A stretch of DNA of 64,000 nucleotides from an uncultured Clostridia bacterium (GTDB lineage Bacteria > Bacillota > Clostridia > TANB77 > CAG-508): the NCBI GenBank assembly GCA_947167965.1, contig CAMVJW010000004.1:1-64000 (forward strand), given 5' to 3'. The notes beneath the pieces are model-generated. The model saw only the letters and a program-made list of their open reading frames with translations, made no database searches and was not told where the DNA came from. Position 1 is the first letter of the stretch, and every line of letters starts with the position of its first letter. Positions 50,430 to 58,858 of this stretch are shown piece after piece. The position numbers were made by a program, and so were the translations under genes.

Positions 50430-52556
50430 ATGAAAATAATAAAAAGAGATGGTAGAGTAGTAGATTATGACAAAACAAAAATAAAAGTTGCTATAGAAAA
50501 AGCAAATAAAGAAGTAAGAAAAAAAGAAAAAGCTACAACAGATGATATAAAAACAATAATAGAATACATAGAAGAAAGTGACAAAAAAAGAATGTTAGTA
50601 GAGGACATTCAAGACATAATAGAACAAAAATTAATGGAACTTGGAAAATACGAATTAGCAAAAAAATACATTGTTTACAGATATACAAGAGCACTAGTTA
50701 GAAAAAGTAATACTACAGATGAAACAATTTTAGGGTTAATTAGAAATGAAAATAATGAATTAAATGATCTGTATTTTAATAAAAACTCATATCTTGCTTC
50801 ATCACAAAGAGACTATATTGCAGGGGAAGTATCTAGAGATTTAACAAAAAGACTATTATTACCAGAAAAAATATCTAAAGCAAATGAAGAAGGTATTCTA
50901 TATTTTCATGATGCAGATTATTTTGTACAACCTATTTTTAATTGTTCATTAATTAATATTGGAGATATGTTAGACAATGGAACTGTAATAAATGGACAAA
51001 TGATAGAAACACCACAGAGCTTTAGAGTAGCATGTACTATTGTTACTCAAATTATATTTAATGTTGCTCAAAATCAATATGGAGGGCAATCAATTGATTT
51101 AAGGCATTTAGGGAAATACTTAAGAAAAAGCAGAAATAGATTTGAAAAAGAAGTAAAAGAAAAACTTGGAAATGAATTAAATAAGAAAACTATTTCAAGT
51201 TTAATTGATTATTTAGTTCAAGAAGAATTAAAAGCAGGTGTACAAACTTTACAATGTCAGATTAATTCGTTAATGATAACAAATGGACAATCTTCTTTTG
51301 TAACATTGTTTTTACATTTAGATGAAGATGACGAATATATAGGAGAAAATGCAAAAATTATAGAAGAAGTATTAAATCAAAGATATATAGGAATAAAAAA
51401 TCCAGAAGGTGTATATGTAACACCAATATTTCCGAAATTAGTATATGTTTTAGATGAGTTTAATTCTCTAAATGGTGGAAAATATGACTATTTAACAAAA
51501 CTTGCTGTAAAGTGCTCTGCAAAAAGAATGTATCCAGATTATATATCAGCAAAAATTATGAGAGAAAACTTTAAAGAAAATGTATTTAGCCCAATGGGAT
51601 GTCGAAACTTTTTAACACCTTGGAAAGATAAAGACGGAAAATATAAATTCGAAGGTAGATTTAATCAAGGAGTTGTAACTATAAACTTACCACAAATCGG
51701 AATAATTTCTGATGGAGATGAAGAAAAATTTTGGGAATTATTAGATGAAAGATTAGAATTATGCAAAGAAGCTTTAATGTGTAGACATTATGCATTACTT
51801 GGAACAATTTCTGATATCAGCCCAATTCATTGGCAATATGGAGCAATTGCAAGACTCAATAAAGGACAAAAAATTGATGACTATTTATATAATGGGTATT
51901 CTACAATTTCATTAGGATATATAGGAATATTTGAATTAACAAAACTTGTTAAAGGTGTATCACATACAGAAAAAGAAGGACATGACTTTGCAATAAAAGT
52001 GGTTAAATACTTAAAAGATAGAGTTTTAAAATGGAAAAAAGCAACTAATATTGACTTTACACTTTATGGTACACCTGCTGAAAACCTATGCTACAGATTT
52101 GCAAAAATAGATAAAGAAAGATTTGGCAGTATTAAAGATATAACAGACAAAGGATATTATACTAATTCATATCATGTAGATGTTAGAGAAAAAATTGACG
52201 CTTTTCAAAAACTTAAATTTGAAAGTGAATTTCAATCATTAACAAATGGAGGAGCAATTTCTTATGTCGAAATTCCGAATATTAATCAAAATTTAAAAGC
52301 TCTAGAAGAATTAGTTAAATTTATATATGAAAACATTCAATATGCTGAATTTAATACTAAATCAGATTATTGCCATATATGTAAATATGATGGAGAAATA
52401 AAAATAAATAAACTAAATGAATGGGAATGCCCTCAATGCGGAAACAAAGACATAAATAAAATGACAGTAGTTCGTAGAACATGTGGATATTTAGGAGAGA
52501 ATATTTGGAACATTGGAAAAATAAAAGAAATTAAAAATAGGGTTTTACATTTATAA
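50430..52556 (+). CDS. nrdD: Anaerobic ribonucleoside-triphosphate reductase
   Basis: A 708-residue class III ribonucleotide reductase, making dNTPs under anoxia with a glycyl radical. It opens with an ATP-cone (MKIIKRDGRVVDYDKTKIKV). Near the C-terminus are the zinc site CHICKYDG...CPQCG and the glycyl-radical loop VRRTCGYLGENIWN. The start at 50430 follows AAAGGAAT. The activase gene nrdG, often adjacent, is not in this window. Probably controlled by the divergent Crp/Fnr protein through the operator at 50281-50296. Confidence 0.95.
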   Translation: MKIIKRDGRVVDYDKTKIKVAIEKANKEVRKKEKATTDDIKTIIEYIEESDKKRMLVEDIQDIIEQKLMELGKYELAKKYIVYRYTRALVRKSNTTDETILGLIRNENNELNDLYFNKNSYLASSQRDYIAGEVSRDLTKRLLLPEKISKANEEGILYFHDADYFVQPIFNCSLINIGDMLDNGTVINGQMIETPQSFRVACTIVTQIIFNVAQNQYGGQSIDLRHLGKYLRKSRNRFEKEVKEKLGNELNKKTISSLIDYLVQEELKAGVQTLQCQINSLMITNGQSSFVTLFLHLDEDDEYIGENAKIIEEVLNQRYIGIKNPEGVYVTPIFPKLVYVLDEFNSLNGGKYDYLTKLAVKCSAKRMYPDYISAKIMRENFKENVFSPMGCRNFLTPWKDKDGKYKFEGRFNQGVVTINLPQIGIISDGDEEKFWELLDERLELCKEALMCRHYALLGTISDISPIHWQYGAIARLNKGQKIDDYLYNGYSTISLGYIGIFELTKLVKGVSHTEKEGHDFAIKVVKYLKDRVLKWKKATNIDFTLYGTPAENLCYRFAKIDKERFGSIKDITDKGYYTNSYHVDVREKIDAFQKLKFESEFQSLTNGGAISYVEIPNINQNLKALEELVKFIYENIQYAEFNTKSDYCHICKYDGEIKINKLNEWECPQCGNKDINKMTVVRRTCGYLGENIWNIGKIKEIKNRVLHL

Positions 52557-52571
52557 AATTTAGGGTATAAT
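52544..52571 (+). promoter_or_regulatory. Possible promoter of the phosphofructokinase gene
   Basis: TTTACA (52544-52549), a 16-bp spacer and TATAAT (52566-52571), beginning within the 3' end of nrdD. Confidence 0.5.
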
Positions 52572-52635
52572 GTAAAAGTCGAATTTAATTCTAACAAAAA
52601 AGTATAAAAAAATTTAGAAAGGAAAGTGAAACAAA

Positions 52636-53772
52636 ATGATTAAAAAAGTTGGAATACTAGCAAATGGTGGAGATGTACCAGGATTTAATGCAGTTATAAG
52701 AGCAATAGTTAGAACTGCAGAACAAAATGGAGTAGAATGTTATGGATATTTAGATGGATTTAATGGATTACTTCATAACAATAAAGTTAGATTAGATCAT
52801 CAACCTATAGCATCTGGAATTTTGCATAAAGGAGGTTCAATAATAGGTTCATCTTTAAATTCAAATGTTTTTAATTATAAAGTTATAGAAGACGGAAATG
52901 TAGTATATAAAGATTTATCAGAACAATGTGTTCAAAACATGAAAAATGATGGAATTGACTGCTTATTTACATTAGGTGGAGACAGCACACAAAAGTCAGC
53001 AAGAGATTTTACATTAAGAGGAGTAAATGTTATTGGTGTTCCTAAAACAATAGATAATGATGTTGCGTGTACAGAAAAAACCTTTGGATTTGATACAGCA
53101 GTTGCAGTTGCAACAGATGCATTAGATAGACTTCATACAACTGCAGAGAGCCACAATAGAATAATGGTTTTAGAAGTTATGGGAAGATATGCAGGTTGGA
53201 TTGCACTAGAGGCAGCAATAGCAGGTGGAGCAGATGCTGTACTTATCCCAGAAATTCCATATGATATAGAAAAAGTAGCAGATAAAGTAAGAGAAAGACA
53301 AAAAGAAGGTAAAAACTTTAGTATAATAGTTGTATCAGAAGGAGCATTTCCAAAAGGTGGATCTATGTCTGTTAAAAATACAAGAGAAGGTGGAAGCGGA
53401 GTAATAAATATTCAATTAGGTGGAGCAGGAGAAATTGTTGCAAAACAATTAGAAGAGAAAACAGGTTTAATTTCTCGAAATACCACTTTAGGATATTTAC
53501 AAAGAGGTGGAACTCCTACATCAACAGATAGAATCCTATCAACAGAATATGGAGCAAAAGCAATGGACCTTGCTTTAGAAGGAAAATTTAGTGTACTAAC
53601 AGTTTTAAAAAATGGAAAATTAGACTATGTTCCATTAGAAGATGTTGTTGGAAATAATAAAAAAATAGGTGCAGTTGGGGGAGGAACTAAAGAAAGTAAT
53701 ACTAAAGTTGTAAAGATGGATGATGATTTAATAAAAACTGCTAGAAACATTGGTATTTGTTTGGGAGACTAA
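52636..53772 (+). CDS. 6-phosphofructokinase
   Basis: A 378-residue PfkA-family enzyme phosphorylating fructose 6-phosphate. Conserved segments: ILANGGDVPGFNAVIRAIVR, TLGGDSTQKSA, GVPKTIDNDV and LEVMGRYAGWIALEAAIAGG. ATP-dependent enzymes have GGDG and PGTIDND, PPi-dependent ones GGDD and PKTIDND. This protein has GGDS with PKTIDND, a mixed signature that leaves the phosphoryl donor open. Slightly longer than the 320-residue bacterial ATP type. AGAAAGGAAAG precedes the ATG. Confidence 0.9.
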   Translation: MIKKVGILANGGDVPGFNAVIRAIVRTAEQNGVECYGYLDGFNGLLHNNKVRLDHQPIASGILHKGGSIIGSSLNSNVFNYKVIEDGNVVYKDLSEQCVQNMKNDGIDCLFTLGGDSTQKSARDFTLRGVNVIGVPKTIDNDVACTEKTFGFDTAVAVATDALDRLHTTAESHNRIMVLEVMGRYAGWIALEAAIAGGADAVLIPEIPYDIEKVADKVRERQKEGKNFSIIVVSEGAFPKGGSMSVKNTREGGSGVINIQLGGAGEIVAKQLEEKTGLISRNTTLGYLQRGGTPTSTDRILSTEYGAKAMDLALEGKFSVLTVLKNGKLDYVPLEDVVGNNKKIGAVGGGTKESNTKVVKMDDDLIKTARNIGICLGD

Positions 53773-53833
53773 TTTGAATTTATATTTAAGTGTAATTTTT
53801 ATACTTATTTGTAAATACAGATCTTAAATGAAA

Positions 53834-53880
53834 AGGCTGTTGAAATACTGTTTAAAACGGTTATTTTTCAACAGCTTTAT
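53834..53880 (+). terminator. Intrinsic terminator after the phosphofructokinase gene
   Basis: GCTGTTGAAA (53836-53845) pairs with TTTCAACAGC (53866-53875), with an inner ACTGTTT/AAACGGT stem. Confidence 0.75.
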
Positions 53881-53960
53881 TTGAAAGAATTATTTATTAA
53901 AAAATATACTTTTTAACTATATGTTACTTTATATGAAGCAAGAAAGGAATACAAATTAAG

Positions 53961-54785
53961 ATGGATAAGTGTTTAGAGATTGAAAAATCTATTATTACAA
54001 CATTTAGAAAGCAAATTTGGGCAAAATTTGTAAAAGCTATTGTAGAATATGATATGATACAAGAAAATGATAAAATTGCGGTATGTATTTCTGGAGGAAA
54101 GGATTCTAGTTTACTTGCAAAATGTTTTCAAGAATTAAAAAAACATGGAAAAAATAATTTTGAATTAGAATTTTTAGTAATGGATCCAGGTTATAATGAA
54201 TTTAATAAACAAAAAATAGTAGATAATTGCTCTACTTTAAACATACCTGTACATTTTTTTGAAACTGATATATTTAATAGGGTAGCAAAAATTACAGATA
54301 GTCCATGCTATTTATGTGCAAGAATGAGAAGAGGTTATTTATATGAAAATGCCAAAAAAATGGGATGTAATAAAATAGCTTTAGGCCACCATTTTGATGA
54401 TGTAATAGAAACAATAGTGATGGGAATGCTTTTTGGTGGGCAATATCAAACTATGATGCCCAAATTAAAAAGTACATCACATCCTGGGATGGAACTGATT
54501 AGACCTTTATATTTAATTAGGGAAAGTGATGTTATAAACTGGGAAAAAAGTAACGATTTAGAGTTTATAAAGTGTGCGTGTAGGTTTACAGAAGATTGTG
54601 CAATAGATGAAAATGATTCGGAAAAATCAAAACGTAAGCAAGTTAAAAATTTGTTAAATGAATTAAGAAAAAAAGATCCAATTATTGATAAAAATATATT
54701 TAAAAGCTCAGAAAATGTAAATATTAACACGGTTTTAGGATATAAAATTGATGGAAAAAAAATCAATTTTTTAGATAATTATTAA
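53961..54785 (+). CDS. TtcA-family PP-loop ATPase (tRNA thiolation-like)
   Basis: A 274-residue adenylating enzyme with the PP-loop ISGGKDSSLL at about residues 43-52, the CYLCARMRRG CxxC motif and ALGHHFDDVIET, all characteristic of TtcA/TtuA-type enzymes that thiolate tRNA using an Fe-S cluster. A third Cys region (KCACRFTEDCAID) follows. The exact target (position 32 cytidine or other) is uncertain in Clostridia. AAGAAAGGAAT lies upstream. Confidence 0.83.
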   Translation: MDKCLEIEKSIITTFRKQIWAKFVKAIVEYDMIQENDKIAVCISGGKDSSLLAKCFQELKKHGKNNFELEFLVMDPGYNEFNKQKIVDNCSTLNIPVHFFETDIFNRVAKITDSPCYLCARMRRGYLYENAKKMGCNKIALGHHFDDVIETIVMGMLFGGQYQTMMPKLKSTSHPGMELIRPLYLIRESDVINWEKSNDLEFIKCACRFTEDCAIDENDSEKSKRKQVKNLLNELRKKDPIIDKNIFKSSENVNINTVLGYKIDGKKINFLDNY

Positions 54786-54844
54786 TCACATCAATATAAT
54801 TTTTTTAAAATAGATATTGTAAAAAAAAAGGAGATTTAAAAGAC

Positions 54845-55555
54845 GTGGAAGAACAATTTTCAAGAACAGAACTATTAATTGGAAAAGATAATTTAGAAAA
54901 ATTACATAATTCTAAAGTAGTAATATTTGGCCTTGGTGGAGTTGGATCTTATGTTGTTGAGGCTTTAACAAGAGCAGGAATTGGTAATTTTATTTTAGTA
55001 GATAATGACGTAGTGGAAATGTCAAATTTAAATAGACAGATAATTGCTACAAGAAAAACAATTGGAAGAGCTAAAGTTGATGTTGAAAAAGAAAGAATTT
55101 TAGAAATAAATCCAGAAGCTAAAATATTAACATACAAAGAGTTCTTTATGCCAAGTAGTGAAAACCTTTTTGATAATTCAGTTGACTATATTATTGATTG
55201 TATAGATACTGTAACAGCAAAAATTGAATTAGTGGTAAGAGCTAAAAAACTAAATATTCCAATTATTTCAAGTATGGGAACTGGAAATAAATTAGATCCA
55301 ACAAAACTTGAGATTTCAGATATTTTTCAAACAAGTATATGTCCACTTGCAAAAGTAATGAGAAAAGAATTAAAGACAAGAAATATAAAAGATTTAAAGG
55401 TTGTATATTCAAAAGAAGCACCAATTAAACCTATAGGAGTATCTGATGAAATCTTAAATAAAAGTAAAAGGATTCCTGGAAGTATTTCATTTGTTCCTTC
55501 AACTGCTGGTTTACTTATTGCAAGTGAAGTTGTAAAAGATTTAATAAATTTTTAG
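54845..55555 (+). CDS. tcdA: tRNA threonylcarbamoyladenosine dehydratase (TcdA-like, ThiF family)
   Basis: A 236-residue E1-like enzyme: FSRTELLIGKDNLEKLHNSK at the N-terminus, the nucleotide loop VVIFGLGGVGSYVVEALTRA, the Asp/Arg-Asn segment VDNDVVEMSNLNRQI and DCIDTVTAKIEL. The sequence and length match TcdA, which cyclises t6A37 in tRNA. GTG start; AAAAGGAGAT about 11 bp upstream. Two successive tRNA-modification-type genes (TtcA-like, TcdA) stand just before infC. Confidence 0.87.
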   Translation: MEEQFSRTELLIGKDNLEKLHNSKVVIFGLGGVGSYVVEALTRAGIGNFILVDNDVVEMSNLNRQIIATRKTIGRAKVDVEKERILEINPEAKILTYKEFFMPSSENLFDNSVDYIIDCIDTVTAKIELVVRAKKLNIPIISSMGTGNKLDPTKLEISDIFQTSICPLAKVMRKELKTRNIKDLKVVYSKEAPIKPIGVSDEILNKSKRIPGSISFVPSTAGLLIASEVVKDLINF

Positions 55556-55563
55556 AAAAACTA

Positions 55564-55592
55564 TTGACAATTTCAAATAAAAATAGTAAAAT
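55564..55592 (+). promoter_or_regulatory. Promoter of infC-rpmI-rplT
   Basis: TTGACA (55564-55569), a 17-bp spacer and TAAAAT (55587-55592), just after tcdA. Confidence 0.75.
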
Positions 55593-55599
55593 ATTCTAT

Positions 55600-55741
55600 G
55601 TTGCAAGAAGAAGTATCCGCTTCTCACCTTAACTATCAAAGGAAAAGGTTAGAAATATAATAAATAATAATGTATTATTTATACATTATTTGTTGTGGAT
55701 TTTAATGACTTATCTTGTAACAAGAAAAGTCATTTTTTTAT
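55600..55741 (+). promoter_or_regulatory. infC leader with attenuator (L20-leader-like)
   Basis: A 170-nt 5' leader. Hairpin AATAATGTAT (55666-55675)/ATACATTATT (55681-55690) precedes a terminator-like hairpin AATGACTT (55704-55711)/AAGTCATT (55727-55734), with an inner CTTGT/ACAAG stem and a seven-T run at the end. In Firmicutes the infC-rpmI-rplT operon is controlled by L20-dependent attenuation in the leader; position and structure fit, exact L20 mimic not verified. Confidence 0.7.
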
Positions 55742-55766
55742 TAAAATGTTTTAGGAGGTGTTTTAT

Positions 55767-56276
55767 ATAAAACAAGAATTACCAATTAATGGAAATATTA
55801 GAGCAAAAGAGGTTCAATTAATAGGTGCAGAAGGAGAAAAACTAGGAGTTTTATCTTTAAGAGAAGCATTAAGTATTGCAGAAGAAAAGAATTTAGATTT
55901 AGTATTAGTAGCGCCACAAGCTCAACCACCAGTTTGTAAAATAATGAATTATGGAAAATATAAATTTGAACAAGCTAAAAAAGAAAAAGAGGCTAAGAAA
56001 AAACAAAAAGCTGTTGAGATTAAAGAAGTGAGAATTACACCAAATATTGAAGAACATGATTTTAGCTTTAAAGCAAAAAATATTAGAAAATTCATAGAAG
56101 ATGGAAATAAAGTAAAAATAACAGTTAAATTTAGAGGGAGAGAACTTAATAATTCTAAATTAGGAGAAGAAATGCTAAATAAATTTGTAGAAGAATTATC
56201 AGATATTGCAAATTTAGATAGATCTCCAAAATTAGAAGGTAGAAATATGTTTATTATGCTATCAAAAAAAGCGTAA
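55767..56276 (+). CDS. infC: Translation initiation factor IF-3, probable AUA start
   Basis: A 169-residue IF3 that prevents premature subunit joining and discriminates start codons. The N-domain begins KQELPINGNIRAKEVQLIGA and the linker is Lys-rich (KKEKEAKKKQKAVEIKEVRI). The C-domain has FSFKAKNIRKFIEDGNKVKI. No ATG is available; AGGAGG (55753-55758) overlaps GTG 55758 but is ideally spaced for ATA at 55767. infC in other bacteria uses rare AUU-type starts for autoregulation by IF3, so AUA is biologically sensible. First gene of infC-rpmI-rplT. Confidence 0.92.
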   Translation: MKQELPINGNIRAKEVQLIGAEGEKLGVLSLREALSIAEEKNLDLVLVAPQAQPPVCKIMNYGKYKFEQAKKEKEAKKKQKAVEIKEVRITPNIEEHDFSFKAKNIRKFIEDGNKVKITVKFRGRELNNSKLGEEMLNKFVEELSDIANLDRSPKLEGRNMFIMLSKKA

Positions 56277-56316
56277 ATATATAAATAATATATAAAATTG
56301 AAAGGAGAACAATATT

Positions 56317-56520
56317 ATGCCTAAAATGAAAACAAATAAAGCTGCAAAAAAAAGATATTCTTTAACAGCTTCAAGAAAAGTAAAAAGAACAACAGCAGGA
56401 AGAAGACATTTATTAGCAAATAAAACTAAAAGACAAAAATTATCAAGCAGACGTCCAGGTGCTTATGCTGATAAAACATGTGAAAATACAATAAAAAAAT
56501 TATTACCATATGGTAACTAA
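56317..56520 (+). CDS. rpmI: 50S ribosomal protein L35
   Basis: A 67-residue basic protein of the large subunit with the L35 signature PKMKTNKAAKKRYSLTASRK and the typical C-terminal RRPGAYADKTCENTIKKLLPY. AAAGGAGA precedes the ATG. Middle gene of infC-rpmI-rplT. Confidence 0.96.
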   Translation: MPKMKTNKAAKKRYSLTASRKVKRTTAGRRHLLANKTKRQKLSSRRPGAYADKTCENTIKKLLPYGN

Positions 56521-56542
56521 AAAATGAAAGGAGAAATATAAA

Positions 56543-56893
56543 ATGGCAAGAGTAAAAACAGCAATAATAACAAGAAAAAGACATAAAAAAGTTTTAAAAC
56601 AAGCTAAAGGATATTTTGGTGCTAAGCATTACAGATTTAGAAATGCAAATCAAGCAGTTTTAAAATCATTATCATATGCATATGTTGGAAGAAAAGATAG
56701 AAAGAGTGATTTTAGAAAATTATGGATTGCAAGAATTAATGCAGCAGCAAGAATGAATGGAATCACATATAGTAAATTAATAGCAGGTCTTAAAAAAGCT
56801 AATGTTACTATAAATAGAAAAATGCTTGCAGAGATTGCAGTTACAGATGAAAAAGCTTTTACCGAAATTGCAAATATTGCAAAAAATGCATAA
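56543..56893 (+). CDS. rplT: 50S ribosomal protein L20
   Basis: A 116-residue protein with the L20 signature ([40 protein letters not shown]). L20 assembles early into the large subunit and, in Firmicutes, represses this operon through its leader. It is the last gene before a terminator. Confidence 0.96.
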   Translation: MARVKTAIITRKRHKKVLKQAKGYFGAKHYRFRNANQAVLKSLSYAYVGRKDRKSDFRKLWIARINAAARMNGITYSKLIAGLKKANVTINRKMLAEIAVTDEKAFTEIANIAKNA

Positions 56894-56921
56894 TTAAATA
56901 TAAAAATTATTTATTTAGTAA

Positions 56922-56957
56922 AGAAATATTCTAATTTTGTAGAATATTTCTTTTTTT
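56922..56957 (+). terminator. Intrinsic terminator after rplT
   Basis: AGAAATATTCTA (56922-56933), ATTTTG, TAGAATATTTCT (56940-56951), then a T-run. Confidence 0.88.
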
Positions 56958-57018
56958 CTACATCACAAAATGACAGTTTTTTTAAATTGAAGGTGCTAAA
57001 ATAACTTCAGGTGGTAAG

Positions 57019-57903
57019 ATGACTGTATATCTAGATATGATATTTTTAGAAAATCTAATACTTGATTCTATTTTATTATATAGTACGGGTCTTATATTAA
57101 AAACAAAAGTAAAGATTAAAAATATCCTTTTAGCAAGTATAGTTGGTAGTATTTATTCTGTAATATATTATTATTTAAACTTAAATGTTTTAATTGATTT
57201 AATATTTAAATTTTTTATTTCTACAATAATGATATATATAGCTTTTAGGTTTAGAAGAATAAAAGAATTACTAAGAAATATAATATGTTTTTATATTACA
57301 TCATTTATATTTGGAGGTGGGGTATTTGTATTTATCCAATTTCTAAATAGTAAAAAGTTAATAATGATAAATGGAGTTCTAAAAGGAAAAAATACTATTA
57401 TAACCATATTTTTTGGAACATTAATAACATTTATATTTATAGTATTGTTATTAAAGCTTCTAAAATCTAAATTAACAAAAAAAGATTTAATCTATACTAT
57501 TAAAATTACAATAAATAAAAAAGAAATAACAACAAAAGCAATACTAGATACGGGTAATTTTTTAAAAGATCCAATTACTGGAGTACCCGTAGTTATAGTA
57601 GAACAGGATATATTAAAAGGGATTATTGATGAACAAATACTTCAAAATATAGAAAAAATAATAGGAGGTGATATAAATAATATATCAGAGAATATAAAGG
57701 ATGAATACATTTCAAAATTAAGAATAATACCATTTTCTTCTTTAGGAAAACAAAATGGAGTTTTATTAGGAATTAAAGCAGAACAAATATTAATAGAAAA
57801 AGATGAAATTATAAATATTGATAAAGTGATTTTAGGTTTATATAATAAAAAATTAAGCAAAAACAACGAATTTAAAGCTTTACTAGGAAATGGCATGTTA
57901 TAG
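57019..57903 (+). CDS. spoIIGA: Sigma-E processing peptidase SpoIIGA
   Basis: A 294-residue membrane aspartic protease that cleaves pro-SigE in the mother cell after septation. Five TM helices span residues about 5-150 (YLDMIFLENLILDSILLYST at the start). The C-terminal half has the aspartic protease motif KAILDTGNFLKDPITGVPVV, with catalytic Asp at about residue 177. It is directly upstream of sigE (18 bp to the inferred start), the standard arrangement. This is direct evidence that the organism encodes endospore formation genes. Confidence 0.92.
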   Translation: MTVYLDMIFLENLILDSILLYSTGLILKTKVKIKNILLASIVGSIYSVIYYYLNLNVLIDLIFKFFISTIMIYIAFRFRRIKELLRNIICFYITSFIFGGGVFVFIQFLNSKKLIMINGVLKGKNTIITIFFGTLITFIFIVLLLKLLKSKLTKKDLIYTIKITINKKEITTKAILDTGNFLKDPITGVPVVIVEQDILKGIIDEQILQNIEKIIGGDINNISENIKDEYISKLRIIPFSSLGKQNGVLLGIKAEQILIEKDEIINIDKVILGLYNKKLSKNNEFKALLGNGML

Positions 57904-57921
57904 AAAGGAGGAAGCTTAAAT

Positions 57922-58675
57922 ATAAGCAATTTTATGAATATTTTAAATATTTTGAAAAATAATATTAATTCTGTTTATGTAAAATTTTTAAAAAATGATG
58001 AGATAATAGAAGAACCAATTTTTTATATTGCAGGGGCACAAACTTTACCAGCTCCACTTTCAGAAGAAGAGGAACTTTATTATATCAAAAAACTATCAGA
58101 TGATGACAATTTAGAAGCTAGGCAAGTTTTGATAGAAAGAAATTTGAGGTTAGTTGTGTACATAGCTAAAAAATTTGAGAGTACTGGAATAGGAATAGAG
58201 GATTTAATTTCTATTGGAACAATAGGCCTAGCAAAAGGAGTAAATACATTTAAATCCGATAAAAATATTAAGCTTGCAACATATTGTTCAAGATGTATAG
58301 AAAATGAAATACTAATGTATTTGAGAAGAAGTAATAAACAAAAAGGTGAAATATCACTTGATGAGCCACTAAATAAAGATCAAGATGGAAACGAATTACT
58401 TCTTTCTGATATACTTGGAACACAGGAAGATGTTACATCAAAAAACATTGAAGATGAAATTGATAAAAAACTTTTAAAGGCTTCAATAGAAAAATTAAAT
58501 GTCAGGGAAAGAATTATTATGGAGATGAGATTTGGTATAAATAATCCAAATGATGAAGAGAAAACTCAAAAAGAGGTTGCAGATGAACTTCGGAATTTCA
58601 CAAAGCTATATTTCACGTTTAGAAAAGAAAATAATAAAGAAAATGAAAAAAGAAATATTAAGTAAAAGTGGATAA
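57922..58675 (+). CDS. sigE: Sporulation sigma factor SigE, frame restored by +1 shift at CGG; probable AUA start
   Basis: Mother-cell sporulation sigma factor. A short pro-like N-terminus leads to [20 protein letters not shown], region 2 ([40 protein letters not shown]) and region 4 ([13 protein letters not shown]). In VADEL, within the region 4.2 helix-turn-helix, the frame meets CGG (58591-58593). Skipping the C gives [20 protein letters not shown] and a normal end EILSKSG, stopping at 58675; the zero frame gives an unrelated tail and loses the -35-binding helix. AGGAGG (57906-57911) is spaced for ATA 57922; ATG 57934 is 22 bp away, hence the inferred AUA start. 250 residues. Confidence 0.88.
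58588..58594 (+). other. Putative +1 frameshift site CTT CGG A in sigE
   Basis: Zero frame CTT CGG AAT TTC; restored frame CTT (C) GGA ATT TCA, giving the Leu-Gly-Ile-Ser that is nearly invariant in region 4.2 of SigE/SigK-type factors. Confidence 0.65.
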
Positions 58676-58763
58676 ATTATAATCAATTTATTAATCTAAA
58701 ATATACATTTTTAATTAAAATACTAAATTTTAACAAAGATTGTAATAAAAAATAGAAAAAAGC

Positions 58764-58792
58764 TTGAAAAAATATTTGAAATGTAGTAAAAT
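58764..58792 (+). promoter_or_regulatory. Promoter of rpsO
   Basis: TTGAAA (58764-58769), a 17-bp spacer, TAAAAT (58787-58792). Confidence 0.7.
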
Positions 58793-58807
58793 ACATTGTG
58801 TTAAGTA

Positions 58808-58858
58808 CCTAAGACTTAGTTTAAAGAAACAGACACCAAATTTAAACTCAGTTTTAGG
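58808..58858 (+). promoter_or_regulatory. Long leader hairpin of rpsO (possible S15 autoregulation)
   Basis: CCTAAGACT-T-AGTTTAAA (58808-58825) pairs with TTTAAACT-C-AGTTTTAGG (58841-58858), leaving a 15-nt loop (GAAACAGACACCAAA). The stem ends 12 bp before the AGGAGGTG of rpsO. rpsO mRNAs in several phyla carry S15-binding leaders; this one is not a known class that I can identify. Confidence 0.6.

Noticed and set aside
9309..58675. Treating the four frame-broken genes as ordinary pseudogenes
   Set aside because: Each has exactly one lesion, always a C before GGA, with no other stops or decay, and one is the sporulation factor beside an intact spoIIGA. A repeated sequencing artefact cannot be excluded, but random pseudogenisation fits poorly.
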